Assembly (NCBI RefSeq): GCF_026262505.1
Contig: NC_067205.1
Span: forward strand, 16,058,001 to 16,122,000
Length of the DNA stretch: 64,000 bases
Direction of reading: 5' to 3'
DNA from: Trichomonas vaginalis G3
Taxonomy: Eukaryota; Parabasalia; Trichomonadida; Trichomonadidae
Every line of letters begins with the position of its first letter. Within the stretch, counting starts at the first letter, position 1. Of the stretch, positions 40,887-50,573 are shown piece after piece. Both the position numbers and the translations under genes were made by a program. The notes beneath the pieces were generated by a model. The model was not told the DNA's origin. It saw only the letters and a list, made by a program, of their open reading frames with translations, and made no database searches.

Positions 40887-42378
40887 AAAGTGCTATTGGT
40901 TTTGTAAACTTCTTTGCTCTCAATTCATCTGGACCGTCTCTGTCACCAGTATATTGTATTTGAACTGTACCAACAGTTGAAATACCACCCATAAAGTCTT
41001 CTGAGTCAGCAAATGGAATGCCAAGCCAAAAGTTTGAACGGTCTCCATTTGTATATTGAGTTTTTTGACCTCCTGTATGAGTCCATACTTTCACATATGG
41101 CATAATAGAACTTTGCATTTCAGGGTTAATGGTTGTTGTGAAGTTGTTGTTAAAGTTCATAGCATCTAATGTCAAGTTGTATGACCTCATATCCTCAACT
41201 GTAGAATATTCTTCTCTTGGATAATATTTGCCATCTATGTTTATATGATATTTAATACCAGGGTTGTAGAAACAAGAATAGTCATTTATAGTTCGTCTGA
41301 ACAGTACAAACATAGTATCTGCATGTTTCATTGCAGTTGTTAAAGCAATATCTGTTCTTGCACCTGGGTCAGCACTTTGGTTTCCAACTTCACCTGCAAA
41401 GTCTTTGACAGATATTTGGTGTATAGGGAACATAAGTGGAACTGCAATATATTTGGCAGCTAAAGCATTTGAAATATCTGGGTCCAACATATAGACTGCA
41501 AGTCTGCTTTCTATTCTCTTGCATTCAAATTTTTCGCATGTGAACTTAACTGGGTCCCAAGCATTCCAGCAGCATTGAAATAATAGTTTACTTCAGTGTT
41601 GAGTTTGAGAAACCAAAGTCTAAGTCAACTTTGTCTTTGCAAAAGTCAAGAACTTGGCTCACCAGTTCCAGCTCTGTAATGTGAATGGGTCTTGTGTTGG
41701 TGCAATGACTAAGTTATTTTTGCTTGGAGTAAGTTCGATAGAAATTTTTCCTGCCCAGTTTGGCAAGTATCTTAAAAACCTGAAGATGAGGAAAGATGAC
41801 AAAGGAACTCTAAGTTTCAGTTTTACTTTGGTTACAGCAGTTCCATCTGAACCAGAAAGGTTAACATAAACTCCTGGAACGTTAGGGTCAAGTCTTCTTA
41901 TTTTCTCAATAGTTGCATACTGGTCTGTTTGTTCTCTAGCTTGTGGTTGTACTGAGTTTCTCAAAGCGAACCATTCATAGTTTGCCCATGTTACTGTTTG
42001 AACTAAGTCAGAGTTAGAATATATCTTATATCCCATGAAAACTTCTGGAGCATATTGGTATCCGACATAGAAAATTCCATTGCAACCTTTCTTGTCAGAC
42101 AACTTGGCAGAAGGTTTTATTTCAATGTCTTGTTCCACGTATAAGAATGAGTTGTCAATAGAAATAATATGAAACCTGTCGCAAGCAATATCTACTGTTG
42201 TTGAAGAACCTTCTCCAAACTCACCTACGTTTCCATAAGAAACAGCAGTTGTATATTCGTAAGTTCCAGGAACTATTTCTGACCTTCTAATGGCATTGTC
42301 GCATTCGTTATACCATTCGGAAACATTTCCGTTCATGGCATCCAAAACTGTTGGCGTTATATTCTGAGCGGCGTACAT
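40780..42378 (-). pseudogene. Major capsid protein (double jelly roll), broken
   Basis: About 530 codons long, the usual size for Polinton double-jelly-roll major capsid proteins. It is rich in beta strands and aromatic residues. Family-like stretches are LRVPLSSFLIFRFLRYLPNW followed by KISIELTPSKN (the strand pattern just before the second jelly roll), and YIAVPLMFPIHQISVKDFAG further on. It would form the icosahedral shell. Start box TTTTTACCCATATGAAATG on the minus strand. About two breaks. The assignment rests on size, strand pattern and position next to the penton. Confidence 0.7.
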
Positions 42379-42410
42379 TTCATATGGGTAAAAATATAGA
42401 ATAGTTGGAT

Positions 42411-43190
42411 TTATATGTCATAATAGAACCCACTCGGACCAAGCTTTACTTTCTTCCTGACTGAGTTTTTAACTCTTCTTTTTCCTTCATTGCCACTACT
42501 TTCACTAGATGAAGTTACTTCTTCACTACTTTCACTTTGTTCTACTCTTCTCTTCTTCTTTGGTGTCGCTTTTGGTAACTTGCCCTCTGCTTCAAGTTGT
42601 TGCATCTTTGCCTCATGTTCACCTAGTATGTTGTAAATTTCCCATGTCCTTTTTGCCTTTGGGCTCTGGTCGCCCATCTCAGGTAACCTATATCCTAGAA
42701 AGATTTTGTCATAGTTTGTATTTGAGTCTTCGTATTGTTTGCATGACTCTTTCCTGAGTTTCCGGTTCAAGCTCTTCAAACAGAGCTTGTCCATATGGAA
42801 TAAGCTCGTTTCCAAATATATGTTTTTGTAGCCATTCTGGTTTTCTTTCCATGTTACCAATAATATCTTTTGTGAATGGGAAAGCTTTTACCCAATGTTT
42901 CAGTCTTGCGTCATTTATTTCTGTAGTTGGTTTTATTTTGTCAAGGAACATGTTTTTCAATACTAACATTTCATTTGGTACTGTCCATTTGAGTTTTCTT
43001 AAATATTCATCCCTTCTCAGTTCATTGTCTGCAAAAGTAAGTTTTTATGACATTTTGCAAACTTTCGTTTGCAAGGTCATGTACAATAGGTTCTCTTCCT
43101 TCTCTCTCCCTAACTTCTTTCTAAACTCTTCACCAAATATACCATCTCTATGGTTCTGTGTAGTTCTTTGAGATAAATGTTCTAGAACGT
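42411..43190 (-). pseudogene. Unrecognised virion-region gene, broken
   Basis: Recognisable coding stretches include KPEWLQKHIFGNELIPYGQA, PETQERVMQTIRRLKYKL and a Ser/Lys-rich end with PKKKRRVEQSESSEE, a good nuclear-localisation-like cluster. No domain recognised. It lies between the capsid gene and the 479-residue gene on the same strand. About three breaks. Confidence 0.45.
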
Positions 43191-43196
43191 CAGGTG

Positions 43197-44636
43197 TTAT
43201 ATTTCCTCAGCCATGTTCATTTCATACTGGTCCAAAATATCTGCATCTTTCATATCTTTCAATGGCATTAAAGCCGCGCTGAAAATACCAGCTATATCTG
43301 GTTCACCATTCACTTCCATTGCGTCTACAACTTCTTGGAATTGAGGTTGTAAGTTTATGAACCACCTATCCGGATTAGCTTTATGACCCCATCTCATTGT
43401 AGTTCCATAGTCTGCAGAAACAAAAGTAGGTTTGTTTCCATATTGGTTAGGTTCTGAATGAACTTTAAACAATGTTTCATTTCTATATGTTTTGTTGAAA
43501 TTTAACCTTTTATTTTCACCGAGTTCAGCCAAAGATTGAACGTTATATGGTCGTAAGTAAAAAGGATTATTGTATTTGCGTACATTTTCTTTCAGTACTT
43601 CCATTCTATGCTGAATATTTTCATCTGATGTTGGAGTCTTTTGTATGTCGGCGAACATTTTTCGATATTCTTCTACTATGTCAGCCGAATTTTTCTTAGA
43701 CTCTTGGAAAGATTCCATATTCTCCGCATACACTTGTTGAGGGTCAAGATTTTTCGGCTGTTCCAAATCTTCATCTAGTTCTGTGAAGTTAGTTTCCAAA
43801 GGAGGGACTTGTTCGTTTCCTTCAGGCTCTTCTAGCTGTTGTTGCTGAACTATTTCTTCCATGTCTGGTTGTATCTGAACTTCTTCCTGTGGAGTTTCTT
43901 GTACCTCATCTGCTGGCATTTCATATATTCCGAGACCGTTTTTAACAAGTTCTCTATCTAAGTCATCCGGACTCATAAACCTTTCTTCTTTCGTTCCGTC
44001 TCTATTTTTTGCGCGTTTCATGAAGAGAGTTGAATTATCATTTAGCTCTGACACCAAATATCTCGGAGTAAATTCATTCATGTCATTTGGATGATATGCT
44101 ATTAAATCATATCCCTTAGCGAGCTTGTATTTTCCAGGTTTGAAATTATATCCCATTTGGTGCTGAACCATAAAGCTAAATAGGTTCGGGCCAGTATTTC
44201 CTTCCTTGAACTTTCTAATAGCTTCTTTATATCTGTCACTAAAGTCAAGAGTATCTGGGTAACCATAATCTTCCTTAAGCATTTTTAAGAATTCTTGGTT
44301 TCCTTTTTCTCTACTTCTTTTATGTCCTTGCTCTGTTTGTGGTTGTTGTTGTGCAGGGTTTTGAACTGTTGGTTGTTGTGCTGGTTGTTGTTGTGGTGCT
44401 GGATTTTGAACTGTTGGTTGCTGTGCAGGGTTTTGAACTGTTGGTTGCTGTGCTGGATTTTGAACTGTTGGTTTTGGTTGTTGTTGTGGTGCTGGATTTT
44501 GAACTGTTGGTTGTTGTGTTGGTTTTGGTGCATGCCTGTGTCTGTGTCCATGTGACGATGTAAATGTTTTAGGTAGTCCTGGTGCAGGTGCTTCTCTTGG
44601 AGGGTTTGGTGGTATATAAGTTCCACCAGCTGGCAC
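43197..44636 (-). CDS. 479-residue protein with tandem QQPTVQNPA repeats
   Basis: Residues about 30-110 are low complexity, with five copies of QQPTVQNPA or a variant. About 110-260 looks folded (LKMLKEDYGYPDTLDFSDRY, LVSELNDNSTLFMKRAKNRD); 260-330 is acidic; 330-479 looks folded again (YRKMFADIQKTPTSDENIQ, NPDRWFINLQPQFQEVVDAM). No family recognised. No ATG is available near the left end: the frame enters from the end of the upstream gene, and the first codon used here is a GTG. A short alternative frame over the repeats encodes only Gln/His repeats and is rejected. Position suggests a virion or scaffold protein. Confidence 0.5.
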   Translation of the reverse strand: MPAGGTYIPPNPPREAPAPGLPKTFTSSHGHRHRHAPKPTQQPTVQNPAPQQQPKPTVQNPAQQPTVQNPAQQPTVQNPAPQQQPAQQPTVQNPAQQQPQTEQGHKRSREKGNQEFLKMLKEDYGYPDTLDFSDRYKEAIRKFKEGNTGPNLFSFMVQHQMGYNFKPGKYKLAKGYDLIAYHPNDMNEFTPRYLVSELNDNSTLFMKRAKNRDGTKEERFMSPDDLDRELVKNGLGIYEMPADEVQETPQEEVQIQPDMEEIVQQQQLEEPEGNEQVPPLETNFTELDEDLEQPKNLDPQQVYAENMESFQESKKNSADIVEEYRKMFADIQKTPTSDENIQHRMEVLKENVRKYNNPFYLRPYNVQSLAELGENKRLNFNKTYRNETLFKVHSEPNQYGNKPTFVSADYGTTMRWGHKANPDRWFINLQPQFQEVVDAMEVNGEPDIAGIFSAALMPLKDMKDADILDQYEMNMAEEI

Positions 44637-44662
44637 ATATGTTCCATCTGCAGCATAATGTC

Positions 44663-45787
44663 CTACCTGACTTTTCGTTTTAAGAAAGCATTTACTAGGT
44701 CTGTTTTGGTCTGTTGTAACTCTTTTTCTTGACTTTCCACAACAGTTGCTCTAACGGCGTCATAGGCACTTTGAACTGCCTGTCTCGTTGCTGCATCTGT
44801 TATTTTCGTCATATTTTGTGCTACTTCTCTTAACTCTTTGTCGAAACCTTCAGACTTCAGTTTCTTTCCAGATGAGAAGTCGTTCACTAGTTTCACCTTA
44901 CTATGAAGAGCTTCGAAGGCATTCTTAAAGTCAGCATTCATTAAAGCTTCATTTGAACTGTCTTCATCCGCTTGTATTTTTGTCCTTATTGACCCTATAA
45001 GTTGGGCTGCTTTAGCGTTGGCTTGGGCATCTAACCAGTCATTATTAGCTTTTATATATTCTGCGCTTTTCATTGCCTTTTGCATGGCTGCGTCGTTATT
45101 TTTACTTTCTTGTGCTAAGTTTTCATACTGTACGGTTTGGTTTTGCAACTGTAAAAGTTTTTCTGCCTTTACATTTGCTTCAACTTCTTTTTTATACTCA
45201 TCGCTATCCATATATGTCTTCAGGGCTTTTTGTTTTATCTCTTCATCTTTCAGTACTTTATATTGAGTAGTATGGTTTTTCAAATTTATAACATCTTGTT
45301 CCATTTTTGCTACTTCTGCTGCTTTTTCTGACACTTTTTTCGCATATTCCTCTGTACTTAGTTCTTTCAGTTGTTCTTCTTTCTTCTTTTTCTCTACGTT
45401 TAACTCATTGAGTTTCTTTGTGTGTCTGTCATATTCTAGTTTCTTTTCGTTTTCACTTATTTGTTTCTGTATGTCTATGTTTGACTTTTTGACATCTGTT
45501 ATTTGATTTTTGAGTGAACTCAAATTCATTTGACTTTGAGGGTTATAAGCTGTTCCGTCTGCAGCTCCACCATAGCCTGCCATTTTCGCTAAAAGTGCCG
45601 CTCTTAAACCTCCACTCTGTGCACCAATAACTCGGTTTAAAAGCATAGGGTTACTTGACATTTGTTGCAACATAGTGGGGTCATTCATCATTTGTTGTTG
45701 CAACTGTTGTTGTGGTGTCAGTTTTACTATTGGATGTTTCAATGCTCTCTTCCTCTTACGTATATTCTTACGTAGCTTACGTGGCAT
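44663..45787 (-). CDS. 374-residue coiled-coil protein with a basic N-terminus
   Basis: Starts MPRKLRKNIRKRKRALKH, strongly basic like virion core or DNA-condensing proteins. A Gln/Met-rich region follows with PMLLNRVIGAQSGGLRAALL, then about 230 residues of coiled coil (DIQKQISENEKKLEYDRHTK, KKKEEQLKELSTEEYAKKV). Not recognised. The ATG is chosen because TTCACTTAAAATG, a host-like initiator, precedes it, with CCGTTTTTT upstream; the frame further up has no such support. It is followed at once by the 479-residue gene. Confidence 0.6.
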   Translation of the reverse strand: MPRKLRKNIRKRKRALKHPIVKLTPQQQLQQQMMNDPTMLQQMSSNPMLLNRVIGAQSGGLRAALLAKMAGYGGAADGTAYNPQSQMNLSSLKNQITDVKKSNIDIQKQISENEKKLEYDRHTKKLNELNVEKKKKEEQLKELSTEEYAKKVSEKAAEVAKMEQDVINLKNHTTQYKVLKDEEIKQKALKTYMDSDEYKKEVEANVKAEKLLQLQNQTVQYENLAQESKNNDAAMQKAMKSAEYIKANNDWLDAQANAKAAQLIGSIRTKIQADEDSSNEALMNADFKNAFEALHSKVKLVNDFSSGKKLKSEGFDKELREVAQNMTKITDAATRQAVQSAYDAVRATVVESQEKELQQTKTDLVNAFLKRKVR

Positions 45788-46224
45788 TTTAAGTGAAGTA
45801 AAAAACGGTTTTTGACAGATGTTTATATGACACTTTTTGTTCAGCACAAAAAACTACTCGGTCAAAGTGTTGTCAGTTTTGTAAAATAACCGTCCTATCT
45901 CATTCTATAAGGGGGAAAAGGCTTCTCAAAGTATACTTCCTTGGAATGCCCGTAACTTTTCCTGTAGCGATGATAGACCCTTACTTGTCCGGACAAAGTT
46001 ATACTATTTTGAGTGCTCTACAAAAAAAGTCAATAGCGACGACTCTCAAAAACCGTTGTGTAAAAAGTTTTACCGTTGGACAAAAAAGTATATATAGAAA
46101 ACAAAAAACGTTTATAGTTCATTCAATATTTGAGATGGAACGGTTTGCCAACGGTAACTATTAAATAAAATAAAAAAATAGAGGGGGTCTCCGTTGACGA
46201 AAACGGTTTATTTTAAACTTTTCT
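45788..46224. promoter_or_regulatory. Divergent start region between the coiled-coil and 421-residue genes
   Basis: Contains AACCGTTTTTTACTTCACTT on the minus strand just before 45787, an AACCGTCCTATCTCATTCT element (plus) near 45889-45907, and GACGAAAACGGTTTATTTT (plus) before 46225. These AAACGG/AACCG words next to TCA(C/T)T initiators match the accessory-module style. A 72-codon frame at 45946-46164 (MPVTFPVAMIDPYLSGQS) lies inside; it may be a small gene, as an initiator-like word precedes it by about 50 bp, but it has no recognisable content. Confidence 0.5.
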
Positions 46225-47490
46225 ATGAGTGGTCCGAAAAAAAACAGTTCATTTTTCATAATGGAAGGAAGAAAAAGTGTCGCAAACAATTCGTCGACTA
46301 CCTCTGCAGTTAAAGTTCCTACAACTTATGTCTCACCATTCTCAAAACCCTTACGACCTCCTATAATACCAAAGCAACTTCCTCATACAATTGCAAACAA
46401 ATTGTTGGATAATATGCATTTGCACAAAGAAACAGCTCAGCCAACAGGTCAGGCAACAACAACTATCGGAACAGAAGCATTTTCAGAAGAAGTTCATACC
46501 AATCAGACTCCAATCGAACATACAGAAACACAACCACCCGAAAATACAGAAACACATCCAATCGAACATACAGAAACACATTCTGCAATGACCACTAGGT
46601 CGCAAACACGATATCTCGCCTTTAGCAAACAATTTAAGTCTCAAATTCAAGACACACAAGATAGCGACACTCCTCTTTCAGAGAAAGTTCGTAGAAAATA
46701 CGCAAAGAAAAGGTTAGAATTGTTAGATAAGTTAAATGAACAGTGGGGTTCAGAAGACAATCGAGATTATAACGAGATGTTTCAAGCTGTCATGGATGCC
46801 ATTCAGCCTCTTGAAAACGAAATCAAAGACCCTGGCGTACTTGTTGACATGTTTGCTTCATATTTACCCGTTACTGCCAATCTCATAGCGTTGCAAGCTA
46901 TTGACCAGTTCATTCACTTGTTTCCAAAGAACTTGCAGAAGCATTTACAAGAAGTTAAAATTGCTGAATTTGTCCGTTTATATCCAAATTCATACAATTA
47001 TTTGGAAGAATTGAATGAACATGGTGAAAGGTCATTCTATTTATATTTCTACACAAAAGACAACCAGTCAAAACGACTATACTGCATTGAACCTATGCCT
47101 CAATTCTTAGACAATTTCCACGTTATAACAACTGTTGCTTTAGATATTCCTGCCAGAGTTCCATATGGAGGAACAGTAACTATCTCAAGCTTTCCCAAGG
47201 GCTATAAAGGAAAGCCTCTCACAATTGCAAAATTCACACACAGCAGTTGCCAATTTGTTCAAGATGTCGAGTTCCATTTCCTCAACAATACGACTTTCAT
47301 CATAGAGACTCCTCAAGAAGGTATATACAAAGTTTTCATCGCAGGATTTGTTGCTCCCAATGGCGAAGAAGAAGTCGAAGAAATCCTCACCTCAGAGAGC
47401 GAAGAAGAAGAAGTCGAAGAAATCCTCACCTCAGAGAGCGAAGAAGAAGAAAATTTCCAAGACATTCAAGATTCAGAATATACCGAATAA
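46225..47490 (+). CDS. 421-residue protein with Thr/Glu-rich repeats at both ends of a folded core
   Basis: N-terminal 1-130 is disordered with repeated EHTETQ, ENTETHP and EHTETH motifs. A core at about 140-380 looks folded (KNLQKHLQEVKIAEFVRLYP, RSFYLYFYTKDNQSKRLYCI, PARVPYGGTVTISSFPKGY). The C-terminus has two tandem copies of VEEILTSESEEE. Not recognised. Start at the second ATG-poor position MSGPKKNSSFF, with AAACGG upstream. It is the last gene before the inverted-repeat region. One copy in the window. Confidence 0.6.
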   Translation: MSGPKKNSSFFIMEGRKSVANNSSTTSAVKVPTTYVSPFSKPLRPPIIPKQLPHTIANKLLDNMHLHKETAQPTGQATTTIGTEAFSEEVHTNQTPIEHTETQPPENTETHPIEHTETHSAMTTRSQTRYLAFSKQFKSQIQDTQDSDTPLSEKVRRKYAKKRLELLDKLNEQWGSEDNRDYNEMFQAVMDAIQPLENEIKDPGVLVDMFASYLPVTANLIALQAIDQFIHLFPKNLQKHLQEVKIAEFVRLYPNSYNYLEELNEHGERSFYLYFYTKDNQSKRLYCIEPMPQFLDNFHVITTVALDIPARVPYGGTVTISSFPKGYKGKPLTIAKFTHSSCQFVQDVEFHFLNNTTFIIETPQEGIYKVFIAGFVAPNGEEEVEEILTSESEEEEVEEILTSESEEEENFQDIQDSEYTE

Positions 47491-47724
47491 AAAAAACAAT
47501 TTAAGACTAAAAATTTAATTTTATTATAATATTTTTATTTTTTTCATCTGGTCTTTGTATCATTCCTCCTCTAGTTTCTCCGGGGCTAGAGGGCGCAACG
47601 CGCCTGGAAGCCCCACTTACCTGACCTTGAAGGATTTTCATACTATATTATATTAAAAAATCGGTTTAGTTGAAAATTCGTAAATATTTTTGAATACATA
47701 ATTTCATATTCAAAATTTTTAAAG

Positions 47725-47770
<46 letters not shown>

Positions 47771-47929
47771 TAGTGGGGCTTCCAGGCACTTCGTGCCTTC
47801 TAGCCCTGAAGATGTTTAGTATAAATGAAGTTTTTATTCGGAGGGCTTCCAGCCCATAAGAAATTTTTCCCAAGACCCAAGAGGAGGACCGAACCCCAGC
47901 CGACCAGCCGTTGACTTTTTTGTCATGAT
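47491..47929. repeat. Inverted GC-rich arms around an AT-rich centre with a 36-base A run
   Basis: Left arm 47579-47624 (GGGGCTAGAGGGCGC... GGAAGCCCCACTTACC) and right arm 47769-47811 (GGTAGTGGGGCTTCCAGGCA... TCTAGCCCTGAAG) are inverted copies. Inside each arm is a small hairpin whose stem differs: GGCGC-AAC-GCGCC on the left, GGCAC-TTC-GTGCC on the right. The centre is AT-rich and ends with 36 A residues (47733-47768). Size and form resemble a small non-coding transposable element or a strong terminator. No gene here. Confidence 0.65.
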
Positions 47930-48965
47930 TTCATCGTAAATGTTTTGTCAAGACTTCTTCGTAAATGTTTTGTCAAGACTTCTTCGTAAATGTTTTGTCA
48001 AGACTTCTTCGTAAATGTTTTGTCAAGACTTCTTCGTAAATGTTTTGTCAAGACTTCTTCGTAAATGTTTTGTCAAGACTTCTTCGTAAATGTTTTGTCA
48101 AGACTTCTTCATCGTAAATGTTTTGTCAAGACTTCTTCATCGTAAATGTTTTGTCAAACTTCTTCGTAATGAGCGTAAATGACCAAAAATATATTTTAGG
48201 GTAGAATGTTAGATCTAACATGTTTTCTAACATGTTTTCTAACATGGTCTAAAACTCTTGAATTTTCATGATTTCATCGTAAATGTTTTGTCGAAACTTC
48301 TTCGTAAATGTTTTGTCGAAACTTCTTCGTAAATGTTTTGTCATGATTTCATCGTAAATGTTTTGTCAAGACTTCTTCGTAAATGTTTTGTCAAACTTCT
48401 TCGTAATGAGCGTAAAGGACCCAAAAATATAATTTATGTTAGAATGTTAGATCTAACATGTTTTCTAACATGTTTTCTAACATGGTCTAAAACTCTTGAA
48501 TTTTCATGAATTTTCATGATTTCATCGTAAATGTTTCGACAAAACATAGACAAGAAAGTTCATGAGAAATTAGACAAGAAAGTCTTGACAAAACATAGAC
48601 AAGAAAGTCTTGACAAAACATAGACAAGAAAGTTTTGACAAAACATAGACAAGAAAGTCTTGACAAAACATAGACAAAGTCTTTACGAAGAAGTTTTGAC
48701 AAAACATAGACAAGAAAGTTCATGAGAAATTAGACAAGAAAGTCTTGACAAAACATGTACGAAGAAGAAGTTTCGACAAAACATATACGATGAAATCATG
48801 AAAATTCAAGAGTTTTAGACCATGTTAGAAAACATGTTAGAAAACATGTTAGATCTAACATTCTACCCTAAAATATATTTTTGGGTCATTTACACTCATT
48901 TACGAAGAAATCTCAACAAAGTCTTTACGAAGAAGTCACAATAAAACATCTGTCACTTTTCAGGA
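47930..48965. repeat. One-kb inverted-repeat region with 25-bp tandem repeats and three GATC-centred sites
   Basis: Left half: nine copies of a 25-bp unit (GTAAATGTTTTGTC then AAGACTTCTTC) from about 47936 to 48175. Then GATC-centred sites at 48209-48218 and 48447-48456 (word CATGTTA, half-sites TCTAACATGTTT at 12-bp spacing), separated by more units. From about 48530 the same material runs inverted: units GACAAAACATAGACAAGAAA to about 48770, then an inverted GATC site at 48848-48857, then CTCATTTACGAAGAA. The centre of symmetry is near 48520. It could be two joined terminal inverted repeats. No coding frame is credible here. Confidence 0.85.
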
Positions 48966-48990
48966 AAAAAACATTTTTATTGTATATAAA

Positions 48991-49791
48991 ATGAATTTTA
49001 CAAAACCACCGTTACCCTTCTTTGGAAATAAGAGTAGATGTAAAGATATTCTATTGAGAGAACTTAAGAAACTACCGAATGGTCTAACATTTGTAGATTT
49101 GTTCGGTGGAAGTTTCTATATATCCCATCTGTGCCATACAATATTCCCAGACTCAAAGATTATATGCAATGACTTCGACAACTATATGAACCGTCTCAAA
49201 CATATACCAGACACAAACAAAATATTGAAAGAGTTGAAAGAAAAGATACCTATAGGTAAGATGGAACGTATACCATTAGATAAGAAAAATACTGTCAGAG
49301 AGGTTTTGAAAAAGGCAGAGTATATTGACTGGGATAGTATATCTGCTAGACTATTATATAGTGGTGCTATAAGAGTTCATGACATTGAAACACTTATGTC
49401 AAAAGTTTTATATCTTAACTATACAAATGTTTTCAAAGAGAACATAGAAAAATATATTGAGGGTATAGAGTTTGTGAGATGTCATTGGACAGATTTGTAT
49501 GAAAAATATAAAGACAAGGAAAATGTTTTCTTTATAGTAGACCCGCCGTTCTATAACACATGGGATTTTCAATACCAAGTAGACTGGACTTTGAGAGACT
49601 CTTTAGAAACTTTAGACGTTTTACATAACCATCCATGCTTTTACTTTACATCCGATAAAAGTGGTTTGGAAAGTGTCATGAGATGGTTAGAGGACATACA
49701 TGACTATGAGTTTAGATACGATAAGATAGAATATGAGAGAGGTCCTATAAACTGGAGAAAGTGTCATAACAAAGAAATTACTAGTAAGTAA
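48991..49791 (+). CDS. D12-class DNA N6-adenine methyltransferase
   Basis: 266 residues, the size of Dam-type enzymes, which transfer a methyl group from S-adenosylmethionine to N6 of adenine, commonly in GATC. Motifs: PFFGNKSRC (9-17, the N-terminal family signature), FVDLFGGSF (34-42, SAM-binding motif I), ICNDFDNY (58-65), and the catalytic DPPF at 184-187 within FFIVDPPFYNT. The central part (about 90-165) would be the target-recognition part. Start box TTTTTATTGTATATAAAATG. It is followed with no gap (TAAATG) by the next gene. It lies about 140 bp from a GATC-centred site. Adenine methylation is reported as a main DNA mark in T. vaginalis; that this copy is active or targets GATC is inference. 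Confidence 0.9.
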   Translation: MNFTKPPLPFFGNKSRCKDILLRELKKLPNGLTFVDLFGGSFYISHLCHTIFPDSKIICNDFDNYMNRLKHIPDTNKILKELKEKIPIGKMERIPLDKKNTVREVLKKAEYIDWDSISARLLYSGAIRVHDIETLMSKVLYLNYTNVFKENIEKYIEGIEFVRCHWTDLYEKYKDKENVFFIVDPPFYNTWDFQYQVDWTLRDSLETLDVLHNHPCFYFTSDKSGLESVMRWLEDIHDYEFRYDKIEYERGPINWRKCHNKEITSK

Positions 49792-49923
49792 ATGTGGTTT
49801 GAAATAGGACTACTTGTTTTAGGTTTTTTCCATTGTGTCATTTATTTATTTGACGTGGCAGAAAAGTACAGAGAATATGAAGATGAACCAATGCCTGCAA
49901 ATGTTCAGTATATGTACTCGTAA
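49792..49923 (+). CDS. 43-residue membrane-anchored small protein
   Basis: MWFEIGLLVLGFFHCVIYLF followed by a short acidic tail: a single N-terminal membrane segment. The ATG follows the methyltransferase stop directly (TAAATG), which suggests co-transcription with it. Not recognised. Confidence 0.5.
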   Translation: MWFEIGLLVLGFFHCVIYLFDVAEKYREYEDEPMPANVQYMYS

Positions 49924-49946
49924 GAGATATTTTTATCTAATATTAA

Positions 49947-50308
49947 ATGGACGCACAGAACTTAGCAAATGCACAGCAACCTGGACAACCAAACCCAGAG
50001 AATATTCCAAATGAAGTTAGAATACAAACTGCAATGGCAAACTATGGTCAAGTGCCAACAGATGTACAAATGCAAACTGCCATGTCAAATGACGCTGCGT
50101 TAGGCTTACCACCATGGTATGCAAATGAGATGGAAAGAGTTTTATACAAACCCCGAAGTGGGATATAAACACACTCTATGCAGATGACGCGAACACAGGA
50201 GTTGACCCAGAATATGTTTTCTACCAGAGGAGAAACAGAATGTATGAGCTCCAGTTAAAGAATGCTATGGAACTCAACAGGAAACGTAAGAGACTAGGCG
50301 GACATTAG
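49947..50308 (+). pseudogene. Asn/Gln-rich small virion-like protein, broken
   Basis: Begins MDAQNLANAQQPGQPNPENI and contains two similar units (VRIQTAMANYGQVP, VQMQTAMSNDAALG). Codon-like content continues to a basic end with RNRMYELQLKNAMELNR. Not recognised. Start box TTTTTATCTAATATTAAATG. About one break. Confidence 0.45.
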
Positions 50309-50326
50309 ATTTTTACATATAGTAAA

Positions 50327-50569
50327 ATGGGTTTCTTTGGAAGAATAGGAAACTTCTTTCGAAATGTTGGAAGAGGTATATGGAATGGAATAAAAACCGT
50401 AGGAAGAGGAATTTGGAACGGTGTCAAAAATATTGGTAAAAGAGTAGGTCAGTTCGTTGGTATTATACCTAAAGACCCTGAACCAGAAGAACAAGCTCCT
50501 GTTATACAACAGCCTGAACCTGCACCACAGTCTAGTTGGCAACCAAATCCAACACCTCAACCGTATTAA
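50327..50569 (+). CDS. 80-residue Gly/Arg-rich amphipathic protein
   Basis: Begins MGFFGRIGNFFRNVGRGIWN with two near-repeats (VGRGIWNGIKT, VGRGIWNGVKN), then a Pro/Gln-rich tail. Strongly basic and amphipathic; similar in style and position to the 133-residue protein at 9886 and 53647. A membrane-active or capsid-internal role is guessed only. Start box TTTTTACATATAGTAAAATG. Looks whole. Confidence 0.6.
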   Translation: MGFFGRIGNFFRNVGRGIWNGIKTVGRGIWNGVKNIGKRVGQFVGIIPKDPEPEEQAPVIQQPEPAPQSSWQPNPTPQPY

Positions 50570-50573
50570 AAAA

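Noticed and set aside
44295-44563. Plus-strand frames of CWLL or LLVVV repeats
   Set aside because: Antisense of the Gln-rich repeats; hydrophobic look is an artefact and not a membrane protein.
44285-44656. 123-codon Gln/His-rich frame overlapping the 479-residue gene
   Set aside because: Alternative frame over the QQPTVQNPA repeats; the 479-residue frame continues far beyond as a plausible protein.
47643-47873. 76-codon frame with a run of Phe
   Set aside because: Created by the poly-A tract read on the other strand.
47936-48175. Regular 25-bp repeats that might suggest a CRISPR array
   Set aside because: Units are directly adjacent with no unique spacers, no Cas genes exist, and the genome is eukaryotic.
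48514-48723. 69-codon frame rich in CFVKTFL-type repeats
   Set aside because: Read from the inverted 25-bp repeats; no other coding sign.
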